NCBI GenBank assembly: GCA_015478945.1
Contig: JABUQX010038893.1
Coordinates: 22,501 to 50,422 of the forward strand
DNA length: 27,922 nucleotides
Source of the DNA: Trachelipus rathkii
Lineage: Eukaryota; Arthropoda; Malacostraca; Isopoda; Trachelipodidae
Reading direction: 5' to 3'
Every line of letters begins with the position of its first letter. Position 1 is the first letter of the stretch. This document shows positions 12,829 through 22,510 of this stretch, piece by piece. A program made the translations under genes and the position numbers. The notes under the pieces are model-generated. The model saw nothing but the letters and a program-made list of their open reading frames with translations, did not search any database and had not been told where the DNA came from.

Positions 12829-13734
12829 TGCAATAATTTTGGTAATTCTGTAAAGACCTAGCTGCTTCCCACAATGAAACACATTTAGTAAAATTTTCAA
12901 AAAGCCTAATAGCTTGGAAGCTTTTAGAAATAATCATTCAGTAAGTGAAGGAAACACAGAACCTGAAAATGAAAGTTTACAAGAAAATCTGAGTTACCCC
13001 AGCAAGTACTAGGATCATTTTGAGATAAGCTAAAGAGTATATGTAATATTTTTAAAAAACTACAATACTCCATCATATGATTAAGTTATTAATGAAAGTC
13101 CTATAAGAAGGTTAAAAAAAAAGCTATTTTATTTGTTTTTAAATATACTTTAAAGGCAATATTATGAGTTTATGTATTTAACCCTGGAACAGGTTCTATC
13201 AGGTTAAAATAGCCCAGCGATTTTGAGCAATATATATTTATCTGTTTAAAAAGCGGTCCTATACTAAGGTTAACAAACACAATGCTACCCAACTATTGTA
13301 ACACAGTGTGAAACCAACTTTCCCACTTTAGAAGAAAACTGTACTTTATTTATTAGTTACCATGATAAAAACTGCTTAATATTATTTATAGCTATCAGAT
13401 ATTTGATATATTAATCAGTGTTTCTGTTGCTCGGATGGGGATAGAAGTCGCTCATTTTCCCTCATATAGTTTCGGCATAAAGAGTAAACAAGATAATTTT
13501 CAGCCAGTAAAACCCATTTCTGTGTACAGAATATTTATTTTCCCATGGACTAAAAAAAAAATTTAAATTTAATTTTTAGTTTAATTACACTAAATAATCA
13601 ATAAACACCTTTCAAGGGAATATACTTTTATACCTTCTCTATTCCTGCAGTTTTCAATTTGCTGAATCAAATGAAATTAAATGAAAATGTAAATTTTCTG
13701 GCCACAGATTTTAACTGAAAATATGAATGAATTG
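12829..13734. other. AT-rich spacer without recognisable gene
   Basis: Apart from the possible frame continuation to about 13013, nothing was recognised. Poly-A/T runs occur at 13115-13122 and around 13550-13580. Confidence 0.5.
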
Positions 13735-14475
13735 GTATTTGAGTCAAGAAAGGAGGGAAGTGTTAGAAGAAAGTTAGTAGGGATATTGATGCGAGGAGGG
13801 AGTCAGGTTAGAGGTAAAGGTGATCACCTAGGCAGGAAGATGAAAGGGAAAGGGCTTAAGTACTAGTTAATAGGTTTGTAGATGAATGGAGAGTTGTAGA
13901 AAGTAGAAATGAGTTTAGAATCTCAAAAAGTTATAAGCCTGTGACCTGCAATAACAGGTTTGACCATCTTCTAGATGATGAGGGATCAGAGAGGGCCAAA
14001 GGTAATGTGGAGTTTTCTAAAAGGAAAGCTGAGGCATTGCTAATTGGAGATTCTATGTTATGATTGATACCTAGATAAGACTTCAAAATACAGTTAGATG
14101 GAAATGAATGAGAGTATGTTATCCGGGTTCCAGAATGAGTGATATCATGGATAGGATAAATAGAGAAATCGAGTTTACAAATTGTTGATTCAAATGTGAT
14201 TGTGCATGTGGGTACAAATGATGTAGGACATAGGTCAGAATTAATAGGAGATTATAGGAGGTTGACTCAGAAGATTAAAGCTAGTAGAAAAAGGTGCATG
14301 ATTTCTGGGATTTTACCTAGGTTAGCTGCAGGTCAGGAATGGGGGAGTAGGGCTTTAGGTGTAAATGAAAGGGTTAGGAAATTATGTTTTTCAGAAAATT
14401 GTATTTTTCTTGATTTGTGGAGAGAATCTCTGGACAAATCTTTTTGCAGAAGAAAAGAGTTCACTTGAGTTGCCT
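13735..14475 (+). pseudogene. Orphan second copy of the LINE ORF1 (SGNH esterase part), truncated
   Basis: This segment matches 15128-15880 of the downstream LINE along its length, by eye with the great majority of bases identical and best over 14190-14400. The clearest open part (14196-14468) includes IVHVGTNDVGH, the block III GxND motif of SGNH/GDSL hydrolases, and ISGILPRL. The block I motif survives as LIGDS near 14038-14058 but runs into a stop two codons later. The catalytic-Asp/His end is lost: where the other copy has DGVHL, this copy reads RRKEFT followed by a stop. Both ends are abrupt. It lies directly upstream of the other copy's leader, so either two elements are side by side or ORF1 was duplicated around the leader. 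Confidence 0.8.
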
Positions 14476-14990
14476 AGCAGTGAGTGAGGGTGTATTAATT
14501 TTTGCTCTCCAATTTTACTAATATAATTTGTGTATTTGAAAGTGAATTTAGTAAACAAATTAGTCTTGTGTATCTAATTACACTACTGTTGTGTATATAA
14601 CTACAGTCATTAACAATTGTTATATTAATTTTGTGATAATTTAAATTTGATAGCCTAACCCTAGGCTAACATAGGTAAGAGATTTACTGTTTTCTGTGTC
14701 TGGGTTTATTTGGATTCTTAAATAGACTTTCTGTATTTAAATACAGTCTTTATTAATTGTTACTTTAATTTAGTGATAATTTAAATTAAATTAAGTTTTC
14801 CAGTCACAGACTACAGTTAAGCCTACCTTATAACTTTTATATATCCCTGGCCTAGGCTAAGCTAAATTTAGGCTTGTTTAAATTTTTAACCTATTTTAAA
14901 GAGATTAGTTTATTTTAGGCTTTAGTGATATTTAAACTGTAGTTGGTAAAATAATAGGTACAGGTTAGTAAGCTAATAATAATTTAAAGT
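14476..14990 (+). promoter_or_regulatory. Probable LINE 5' leader with internal direct repeat
   Basis: This non-coding stretch sits between the orphan ORF1 and the ATG at 14991. About 50 bp at 14600-14649 is repeated at 14740-14789, a 140-bp offset, both copies ending in GTGATAATTTAAATT. CCTAGGCTAA-type words recur at 14660-14675 and 14850-14866. Non-LTR elements carry an internal promoter in this position; the assignment here rests on position and is an inference. Confidence 0.4.
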
Positions 14991-15944
14991 ATGTATGTTC
15001 TGTGTGATAACTGTGGGACTGTGAGAGGTGAATATGTGGATAGCTGCCCTGTTTGTGTTTTGAATGCAGAGAATGTGTTTTTAAGGAGGAGATTGCAAGA
15101 CTGAGTGAAGATATGCATGGATTGAAAGAAGAAGTATTTGAGTTGAGAAAGGAGGGAAGTGTTAGGAAAAAGGTTAGTAGGGATGTCGAGGCGAGGAGGG
15201 AGCGGGACCTAGGGGTAGACAGAAATAGTGATTCACCTAGGCAGGAAGGTGAGAGGGAAAAGGATAAAGTAGTTGATAATAGGTCTGCAGATGAATATAG
15301 AGTTGTAGGAATTAGAAATAATAATTTAAAGATGAAGATCTCGAAAGTCAGTCAGCCTGTGACCTGCAGTAACAGGTTCGACTGTCTTCTAGATGGGGAG
15401 GGATCAGAGAGTGCCAATGGTAATGTTGAGTTTTCTAAAGGGAAGACTGATACATTGCTAATTGGAGACTCTATGACACGATACCTAGATAGGACTTTTC
15501 AAAAGAATAAAAAGAAACGATTGAGAGTATGTTATCCAGGTGCCAGAGTGAGTGATATCGTGGATAGGATAGATAGAGAGATTGATTCTACAAATGTTGA
15601 TTCAGATGTGATTGTGCATGTGGGTACAAATGATATAGGACATAGAAGGTCAGAAGAATTAATAGCAGATTATAGGAGATTGATTCAGAAGATGAAAGCT
15701 AGTGGAAGAGGGTGCATGATTTCTGGGATTTTACCTAGGTTAGGTGCAGGTCAGGAATGGGGGAGTAGGGCTTTAGGTGTAAATGAAAGGGTTAGGAAAT
15801 TATGTTTTTCAGAAAATATTAGGTTTTTGGATTTGTGGAGAATTTCTGGATAAAGATCTTTTTGCAGCAGATGGAGTTCACTTGAGTTGTAAAGGTGTTG
15901 GGCTTTTCAGTACCAGTTTGGAGACTTGTTTAGCAAAAAACTAG
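14991..15944 (+). pseudogene. LINE ORF1: zinc-finger-like N-terminus, coiled coil and SGNH/GDSL esterase domain, frameshifted
   Basis: From ATG 14991 the frame gives MYVLCDNC, then CPVC 10 residues later (a C-x2-C-x10-C-x2-C zinc-binding pattern), then loses frame near 15056. The frame starting 15053 continues with FECREC, a charged coiled-coil-like segment (residues 11-55 of that frame), then the esterase: LLIGDS (block I, Ser140), YPGA (block II, Gly163) and HVGTNDIGH (block III, 191-194). It stops at 15851-15853, just after FLDLW. One base further on, the frame resumes with KDLFAADGVHLSCKGVG, which holds the Asp and His of block V, and runs to a stop at 15942. Compared with the orphan copy, two bases (GA) are missing near 15838. 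ORF1 proteins bind LINE RNA; the esterase role is not established. Confidence 0.85.
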
Positions 15945-16630
15945 GTAAAGTTTGGGGTGGTGGGCTAAATCTAGATACAAATAATAGCAATGGTAACTAT
16001 AATAGTGGGGAGATAAATAAAGCTAGTGTTGTTACAGGTTCAAATAATGATAGCAATAAAAATAACAGCATTTCGAGTATCAAATGTTTTTACACAAATG
16101 CTCATAGCCTTATAAATAAAAAAGATGAGCTGATTAGTTATACCATAAATGAGAATCTAAACATTATTTGCATAACTGAGGCATGGGTTAATGAAGAATT
16201 ATATGGAGACTCCTTTCAGGAATATGAAATAGACAGATATTCACTTTATTTATACCAGCGTAGAGGAAAGAAGGGTGGTGGTGTGGCGCTTTATGTTAAA
16301 AGCAATATTCAATCTGTATTAATGACTGACTTTAAAATGAATCATGATATTGAATCAGTGTGGGTAGATATCCTTATATACAATAAATCATATAGAATAG
16401 GGGCATTTTATAGACCTCCTGGCCAGAGTCAAGAATTAGACGCGGAAATTGTGAAAGAAATTGAGACAGCATGCCACAGTAAAGAAAAAGGTATAGTCAT
16501 AATGGGTGATTTTAATTTTCCGGGCATTCATTGGGATTCCTTGTCTAATATGGACCATAGTAGTTCTGCATTCATAAATTGTATACTAATTAACTTTTTG
16601 ACCCAGATGGTCCAAGAACCCATAAGATAA
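15926..16630 (+). pseudogene. LINE ORF2, N-terminal APE-type endonuclease domain
   Basis: The 234-codon frame overlaps the end of ORF1. After an Asn/Ser-rich leader (residues 1-50), the endonuclease begins with CFYTNAHSL (residues 54-62), then ITEAW with the metal-binding Glu (about 85), GGGVALYVK, FYRPPG (161-166) and IVIMGDFNFPGIHW with the catalytic GDFN (194-197). This domain nicks target DNA to prime reverse transcription. The frame stops at 16628, but the domain continues in another frame: DNALLDFILTNDE and then LSDHNIM near 16704-16724, which carries the conserved SDH. A single frameshift near 16622 separates them. The open frame begins at a TTG; the true ORF2 start is uncertain. Confidence 0.88.
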
Positions 16631-17309
16631 TGCACTATTAGACTTTATATTAACTAACGATGAAAGTATGGTTGATGAAGTTAGAGATGAGGAGAATTTA
16701 GGACTTAGTGACCATAATATAATGATTTAATATGAATGTAATATCTGGGCCCAAATTGCAAGTTAATAAGGAAAAGATCTGATTTTCGAAATGGCGATTT
16801 TACCAAATTTCGAGACATGCCTAGTACAACTAACTGGGATAAAGTTTAAAGACCAAAACTGTTTCATCATGTAGAACGTTTTTAAGCAAATTTAATGAAT
16901 ATTCAGTCAGTATGTTTTAGATAAACCCATTAGGGTGGCGAAGAAAACCTGTTTGGTGGAATAGAGATAAGAGAAAATTAATGAAAAGCGTAGATGTTTT
17001 ATAAAATATTCAAGGGTAGTAATAGGAAGATGATTTAGAAAATTATAGGAAAAATAGAAATAAACTTAACCAGTCAATAAGAAGGCAAAGAGAGGCAGAA
17101 ATTAATTTAGCAAGGAATAGCAATAAGAACGAAGAAGTGTTTTAGCTTTTATAAATTTAAAAGTAAGAATAGTACACAATTGGTCCAATTAAAATTAATG
17201 AAAATTTAGTGAGTTCAGATAAAAATGGTCAACATTTTCAATGCTTATTTTGCTTCAGTGTTTACTGAGGAACGATTAGATAATAGTTTGGGAGACTAAT
17301 AGTTCTTGT
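16631..17309 (+). pseudogene. LINE ORF2, endonuclease end and linker to reverse transcriptase, many frameshifts
   Basis: Conserved CR1/L2-type landmarks appear in changing frames: LGLSDHNIM, then SDFRNGDFTKFRDMPSTTNW around 16770-16842, and at 17225-17299 MVNIFNAYFASVFTEERL, which matches the FNxYFASVFTxE motif just before the reverse transcriptase. The stretch between is too damaged to read as one frame. This is the most decayed part of ORF2. Confidence 0.7.
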
Positions 17310-17660
17310 ATGCATGTAACAAATAGACTTACAGAATTTGAATTTGATGTAAAAGATATAAAACGTTTATTAGATCATATTGACCCAAGTAAAGCTGCAG
17401 GCCCTGATGGTATATATGGTAGAATTCTGAAAAAGGGTAGTACCAGCATTACAAAAAAAGCACTGTATTTGATTTTTAAGCGATCTATAACATTTGGTGA
17501 GGAGGTACCAGATGACTGGAAAATGGCATATGTTGTGCCTATTTATAAGAAGGGTGGTGGTGTGGCGCTTTGGGATGTTAAAAGCCAATATTCAACATCT
17601 CTGGTTGTAAAGGTTCTGGAAAAGTTAATGAAAGGTCATATAGAAATATTTAGAAGATAA
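17310..17660 (+). pseudogene. LINE ORF2, N-terminal reverse transcriptase segment with an endonuclease-derived patch
   Basis: DPSKAAGPDGIYGRIL matches the reverse transcriptase entry motif, and VPDDWKMAYVVPIYKKG is the standard block before the nucleotide-binding fingers. In this family the next residues should be GD...NYRPISL. Instead the frame reads GGGVALWDVKSQYSTSL, then returns to normal with VVKVLEKLMKGHI. The unexpected stretch (17547-17600) is nearly identical in DNA to the endonuclease-coding stretch at 16268-16314, so the NYRPISL motif has been overwritten. The frame stops at 17658; the reverse transcriptase core resumes after a one-base shift. Confidence 0.85.
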
Positions 17661-17667
17661 CAAGGTA

Positions 17668-18216
17668 TTGTATGACTCCCAGCACGGTTTCAGAAAGGGT
17701 AGGTCATGTCAGACAAACCTTGTAGAATTTATGGAATACATTACTGACTGCATCGACCGAGGAGATCCAGTTGATATTGTACATTTAGACTTTAGTAAAG
17801 CTTTTGATAAGGTTCCCCACATAAGGCTGATGAAAAAGTTATTGCAATGTGGTATAGGTGGAGTGGTACATGGTTGGATTAAAGAGTGGTTGCGAAATAG
17901 AAAACAGTGTGTACAACTAAATGGGAATAAATCATCATGGGAAATAGTGAAGAGTGGTGTCCCACAGGGTTCAGTGCTGGGACCACTATTGTTCCTCATA
18001 TATATAAATGATTTAGACCAGGGACTTAAATTCAAGGTTTCTAAGTTTGCAGATGATACTAAAGTGGCCACCTCAGTTAGGAATAGTGAAGGATGCATAA
18101 AGATTCAAAATGATCTTGATAAACTTCTTGGGTGGGCAGATAGGCAAATGAATTTTAATAGTAAAAGTGTAAGGGTTCTTCACCTAGGTTACTCAAAAGT
18201 TTTAACTACGATATGA
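17668..18216 (+). pseudogene. LINE ORF2, reverse transcriptase catalytic core
   Basis: The 182-codon segment carries the catalytic motifs in order: DSQHGFRKGRSCQTNL (residues 3-18), motif A HLDFSKAFDKVP (Asp41), motif B SGVPQGSVLGPLLF (96-109) and motif C KFADDTK with the Asp pair at 129-130. All three catalytic aspartates are intact. These copy LINE RNA into DNA at the nicked target. The frame is joined to the preceding segment by a one-base shift around 17650 (LEDNKVLYDSQHG reads through in the correct frame). It is lost again near 18190-18213, in the block that normally reads KCKVLHLGY. Confidence 0.92.
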
Positions 18217-18566
18217 ATGGGGATTGGCTTGAGTCTGTGGACCAAGAAAAAGATTTAGGTGTGATTATAAGCAGTTATTTGAAAGTAGCTAATCAGTGTT
18301 TGGAAGCTAGAAATAAAGCTAATAAGATGCTGGGCATAATAAATCGCAATGTTGTTTACAAGAACAAGGAAGTAATAAGTAAACTGTATAATAGCTATGT
18401 TAGGCCAGTAATAGAGTATTGTGCACAAGTTTGGGCCCCTTATTTAAAGAAAGACTTAGATATGCTAGAGAGAGTGCAACGTAGAGCAACAAGGATGATT
18501 TCTGGGTTTGAGGGTAAGAGCTATGAGGAGAGGCTGAAGGAGTTAGGAATGTTTTCTGTACTGTAG
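18213..18566 (+). pseudogene. LINE ORF2, reverse transcriptase thumb region
   Basis: MNGDWLESVDQEKDLGVIIS opens the frame and matches the L....EKDLGV block that follows the palm in CR1/L2-type elements. SKLYNSYVRPVIEYCAQVWA and LERVQRRATRMISG are the expected thumb and connection motifs. It overlaps the core frame by four bases only because of the frameshift. After LKELGMFS the frame ends in a stop at 18564, while RRFLRGDMIQVYK continues in another frame from about 18567, so one more indel lies near 18560. Confidence 0.9.
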
Positions 18567-18854
18567 AAAGGCGATTTCTCAGAGGGGACATGATACAAGT
18601 CTACAAAAATATTTACATCTATTGATAATACAGAGACCAATAAATTTTTCATAGTAGAACATGGACAGGTGACCAGGGGGCATAATAAGAAAATTAAGAA
18701 GAAAACATGCCATCTTGATATAAGAAAGCATGCATTCAGTAATAGGGTTGTTAAATTTTGGAATAGTCTGCCAGAGGAGGTTGTTGAGTGTAACTCGATT
18801 GCAACATTTAAGAAAGGGTTAGATTCGTTTATGGATGGGTTGGGTATCATATAA
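18567..18854 (+). pseudogene. LINE ORF2, C-terminal domain
   Basis: The segment starts with RRFLRGDMIQVYKN, is interrupted near 18620, and resumes with NTETNKFF and the long final frame containing HAFSNRVVKFWNSLPEEVVE and a C-terminal FKKGLDSFMDG. This block (FSxRvxxxWNsLPxxvV followed by FKxxLD) is the usual end of CR1/L2-type ORF2 and shows that the 3' end of the protein is present. The stop at 18852-18854 starts the 3' UTR. Confidence 0.9.
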
Positions 18855-19150
18855 TATATTGACGAAGCCAAATTGGCGGGTTTTTAGTTATAGTAGTTAT
18901 TAATGTTAGAGGGCATGTGTGACCATAACTTAGTTATTAATGCATGTGGATGGTTTGGGTATCATATTTATATATCATTAGTTTTGACTAAGCCAAATTG
19001 GTGGATTTGTAGTTACAACAAATTGACAAGCCCTAGGGTGCTTTTGGATTTGCATGAGCATGTTTGGGTGGTTGACTGGGACAGTCTCGATAGGCCCATG
19101 TGGCTTTTTACTGTCTCTATATTCTTAATGTCTTAATGTCTCTTAATGTT
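18855..19150 (+). other. LINE 3' UTR with internal duplication and terminal repeats
   Basis: A stretch from the end of ORF2 (18838-18900: GGGTATCATAT, AAGCCAAATTGG, TTTAGTTA) recurs at 18957-19017, offset about 119 bp, so the 3' UTR includes a partial tandem duplication. It ends with TCTTAATG-type units at 19122-19147. Short tandem repeats at the 3' end, rather than poly-A, are typical of CR1/L2 elements and are thought to take part in template recognition. Confidence 0.7.
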
Positions 19151-19233
19151 TTCAGTGCCAGTTTGGAGACTTGTTTATCAATAACCTATGTAAAAATAAG
19201 GGTGGTGGACTAAATCTTGATATGGATAATTAT
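19151..19233 (+). mobile_element. 80-bp scrap of the same LINE (ORF1/ORF2 junction)
   Basis: This matches 15904-15985 of the LINE: CAGTTTGGAGACTTGTTTA is identical, followed by a diverged GGTGGTGGRCTAAATCT stretch. It begins directly after the terminal repeats of the LINE. Non-LTR copies usually keep their 3' end, so an isolated internal scrap suggests that other DNA cut into a third copy, or a rearrangement. Confidence 0.7.
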
Positions 19234-19238
19234 AGAGT

Positions 19239-19840
19239 ATATACTGCAAGACTGTGATAGAAAAGTGGCTTTGTGATATAAACAATGCTAAGTGTGTGCT
19301 ACAACAATGCAGAAATTGTCCAGGAAAAATTGGAGTGGAAGAGTATTTAAACTTTCCCAAAGGTAGATGAAAGAGACAACATTAATTATTTGCAGTGGAT
19401 TAGTGCAAAAGCTTGTTGTCGAAGAATTTATACAATTATTTTATGAAAAGCTCAAGGTACTCTTGCAACATGATTTTATAGCAAAAAGACAAATGGCATT
19501 TCTACAGGAATTGAAAGAGAAACTTGGCCAAGGAGAGATGTTAGTTATTGGTGATTTTTCTGAAAATTATTCATTTATCGTGCAAGATGCAGCACAGTCA
19601 TTTCACTGTAATAACTGTCAAGCAACAATACATCCATATGTCATTTATTACCGCCAGGATAATAAATTAATGCATAAAAGTTTTGTTGCAATTTCTGAAT
19701 GCAACCAGCACGATGTAATTGCAGTTAACCTTTTTCAAACTCAGCTAATAGAATCTTCAGAGGGTTTGGAAATCACTAATTATAACATCAATAAAATTTT
19801 GAATTTTTATAAATATTATTTTGAAATAATGAAATTATAA
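19239..19840 (+). pseudogene. Fragment of a conserved multicopy invertebrate protein (GDFSENYSF..QATIHP family)
   Basis: In one frame (19272-19370), C-x5-C with QQCRNCPGKIGVEEYL resembles the cysteine-bearing upstream region of this family. After a one-base shift, 19367-19840 encodes EEFIQLFYEKLKVLLQHDFI, AKRQMAFLQELKEKL, then VIGDFSENYSFIVQDAAQSF, HCNNCQATIHPYVIYYRQ and HKSFVAISECNQHDVIAVNL. I recognise this as a block that recurs in uncharacterised, probably transposon-derived, proteins of cnidarians and arthropods; the exact superfamily and biochemical role are unknown to me. After VNLFQTQLI the sequence departs from the family, so the C-terminal part is missing. One frameshift and truncation at both ends mark it as a fragment. 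Confidence 0.6.
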
Positions 19841-20430
19841 TATATATATCTTATGACAAATTGAAGAACAATTGCAATCTATATTTGAGCTGCTCTAACC
19901 TTAAAACGTGTGCAAAGATTCCATAAAGTATTCATTTACTTAAGTTTAATGACTGTCAAAGCATTCACAAAGCATCACAGTCAACAGAATATACTGTCAC
20001 CAAACATCAGATTATTTATAATTTTTTTTTTTTGAGTGGATGTACAGGGATCTCCACAGCACACAAGAATGCGGCTATACCATGTTAGGAAACTAACGAC
20101 AGGGGAAATCCCTAACAGAAAGAAAGAGGAACAAGGCTGAGATGGTTAGATCTTATACAAGATGTTCAGTTCGAATGTACCAGGTTGCAAAAAAGCGATT
20201 TTTAAAATGAGGATATATATTGGGTATTGATGGAGATTTATTTTGAGTGTGTTGATTGTCCCTAAATTGAATTCAGGAGTCACACTCACATATTCATTTA
20301 ACCCAAAAGCAGCAGCAAAATTCCCTTCAAACAAAGTGATTCTAGATGTGTAGTATAACATACACTATAGGTTATACATTAAAAGTGCTAAAAAGTTAAA
20401 TTTATAGGCCTATTTAACCTTTTAAGGTTT
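19841..20430. other. AT-rich spacer without recognisable gene
   Basis: No conserved protein, RNA or repeat was recognised. A poly-T run lies at about 20022-20034. Confidence 0.5.
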
Positions 20431-20545
20431 CCTTTTAGCCTATCGTGGCTGGGAGGTAAAACTCTTGGTTTTAACATCATATGGTAAGGGTTCAAACCCA
20501 CCTGGGACATAATGTTTATGTACAATTTGTAATGCGAGCATGCAT
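20431..20545 (+). repeat. Possible tRNA-derived SINE fragment (copy 1)
   Basis: TGGCTGGGAGGT (20446-20457) resembles a polymerase III A box, and GGTTCAAACCC (20489-20499) resembles a B box. Their start-to-start spacing of 43 bp is what tRNA-like promoters show. The arms do not fold into a full tRNA, so a tRNA gene is unlikely. The downstream part (CTGGGAYATAATGTTTATGT to GAGCATG) is shared with copy 2. SINE identity is an inference from the boxes and the repetition. Confidence 0.4.
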
Positions 20546-20663
20546 TTATTTTCATCCATACAATATGCAGTCCCGATAAAAAATTACCCAGTCTTACCCC
20601 TGGCCTGAGTGTAGGCGTGGGGAGTCTTCCGGAGGATAACTGATGGTGGAATATCATCAATCC

Positions 20664-21738
<1,075 letters not shown>

Positions 21739-21917
21739 ATGAGCGAAAAAATTTTTTTTTATTTTTATTTAGAGTGGACCGAATCACCCCTCCTAAAGAG
21801 GCGGGCCTGGTCACCCCTCCCGACGCTTTAGCGTCGGGCAGGGTGACCGGGCCCACCTCTTTTAGAGGGGTAATTACGTCCTACTAAATTTAATAAATAT
21901 TAAATATATTCACTCTT
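21739..21917. repeat. Loop segment with an 80-bp hairpin made of two element ends
   Basis: This segment lies between two TTAA sites (21735-21738 and 21918-21921). A variant of the motif occurs at 21773-21790. It contains an imperfect hairpin (about 21786-21870) centred on GACGCTTTAGCGTC. Each hairpin arm resembles the outer end of the foldback element (AGCGTCRGGCGGGGTGAC), as if two ends were joined head to head. Confidence 0.7.
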
Positions 21918-22510
21918 TTAACCCTCGCACGTACGCTGTGGGCAAATTTTGCCCACACTTTTTTTTTTTTCAAAGTTTTTTTGGTTCAATTTTTTTTCCT
22001 TCCAGGTATTCCTCAAAAAGATGTTGAAAAAAGACCTCTTAAATTTGTGTAAAAAAATATGTAAAACTAATGAAGTTATTCGGGATATACTAGAATGTGG
22101 GCAAAATTTGCCCACACCGTACGCGCGCGTGACCCTTATAAATTTTTTAAATAATAATAATAATAAACATGAGTAGCTAAAGTATTGTTTTTAGTACTAA
22201 TCTAGGAATATATCTATCAAATTTGAAGAGATTTCGCTGTATAGTTTTTTTGTTACAGCCAATCTTATGATTGTCATTGGAAAATAACACAAGAAAAAAA
22301 CACCCATTTTTCAAATAATAATTAAAAATAATAATAATAAACATTAAGTAACAAAAACTGGCTAGATCAACTGCAAAAGGTCCAATACACATTATCTATA
22401 TGAAATTAGTTGTCAAATTTAAGAAATTCACCGTAAAATATAGTGTGGGCAGATTTTGCCCACACCGTACGTGCGCGTATGCAAAACGGATCCGTACGCG
22501 CGAGGGTTAA
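21918..22510. mobile_element. piggyBac-like MITE with TTAA flanks and three internal hairpins
   Basis: The element runs from TTAACCCTCGCACGTACG to CGTACGCGCGAGGGTTAA, giving inverted ends of about 14 bp inside TTAA duplications. TTAA targets and CCCT-starting ends are hallmarks of piggyBac elements. At 593 bp with no transposase it is non-autonomous. Three near-perfect 20-22 bp palindromes of the type GTGGGCAAAATTTGCCCAC occur at about 21938-21958, 22096-22116 and 22443-22465. The first two, with CGTACG flanks, could delimit a smaller nested version (21918-22140). Confidence 0.75.

Larger units (their letters stand above)
14476..19150 (+). mobile_element. CR1/L2-like non-LTR retrotransposon (LINE), near full length but broken
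   Basis: The order is leader, ORF1 with zinc-finger-like N-terminus and SGNH esterase, ORF2 with APE endonuclease, reverse transcriptase and C-terminal domain, then a 3' UTR ending in short TTAATG-type repeats (19122-19147). An ORF1 esterase with a zinc-binding domain is documented for CR1-like elements, and microsatellite-like 3' ends are typical of the CR1/L2 group. ORF2 is cut by at least five frame changes, so this copy cannot mobilise itself. No target-site duplication was identified, and the exact 5' end is uncertain. Confidence 0.85.

Noticed and set aside
17709..18098. 129-codon minus-strand frame
   Set aside because: It is the shadow of the LINE reverse transcriptase core, which has the catalytic motifs on the plus strand.
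20439..20510. Functional tRNA gene
   Set aside because: A and B box-like words and spacing fit, but the acceptor and T stems do not pair, and the sequence recurs as a repeat.
21949..22176. 75-codon frame inside the MITE, preceded by a pyrimidine-rich tract and CAG
   Set aside because: It looks like a splice acceptor plus exon, but it is rich in Lys/Leu from AT-rich DNA, runs through the palindromes and has no family motif.
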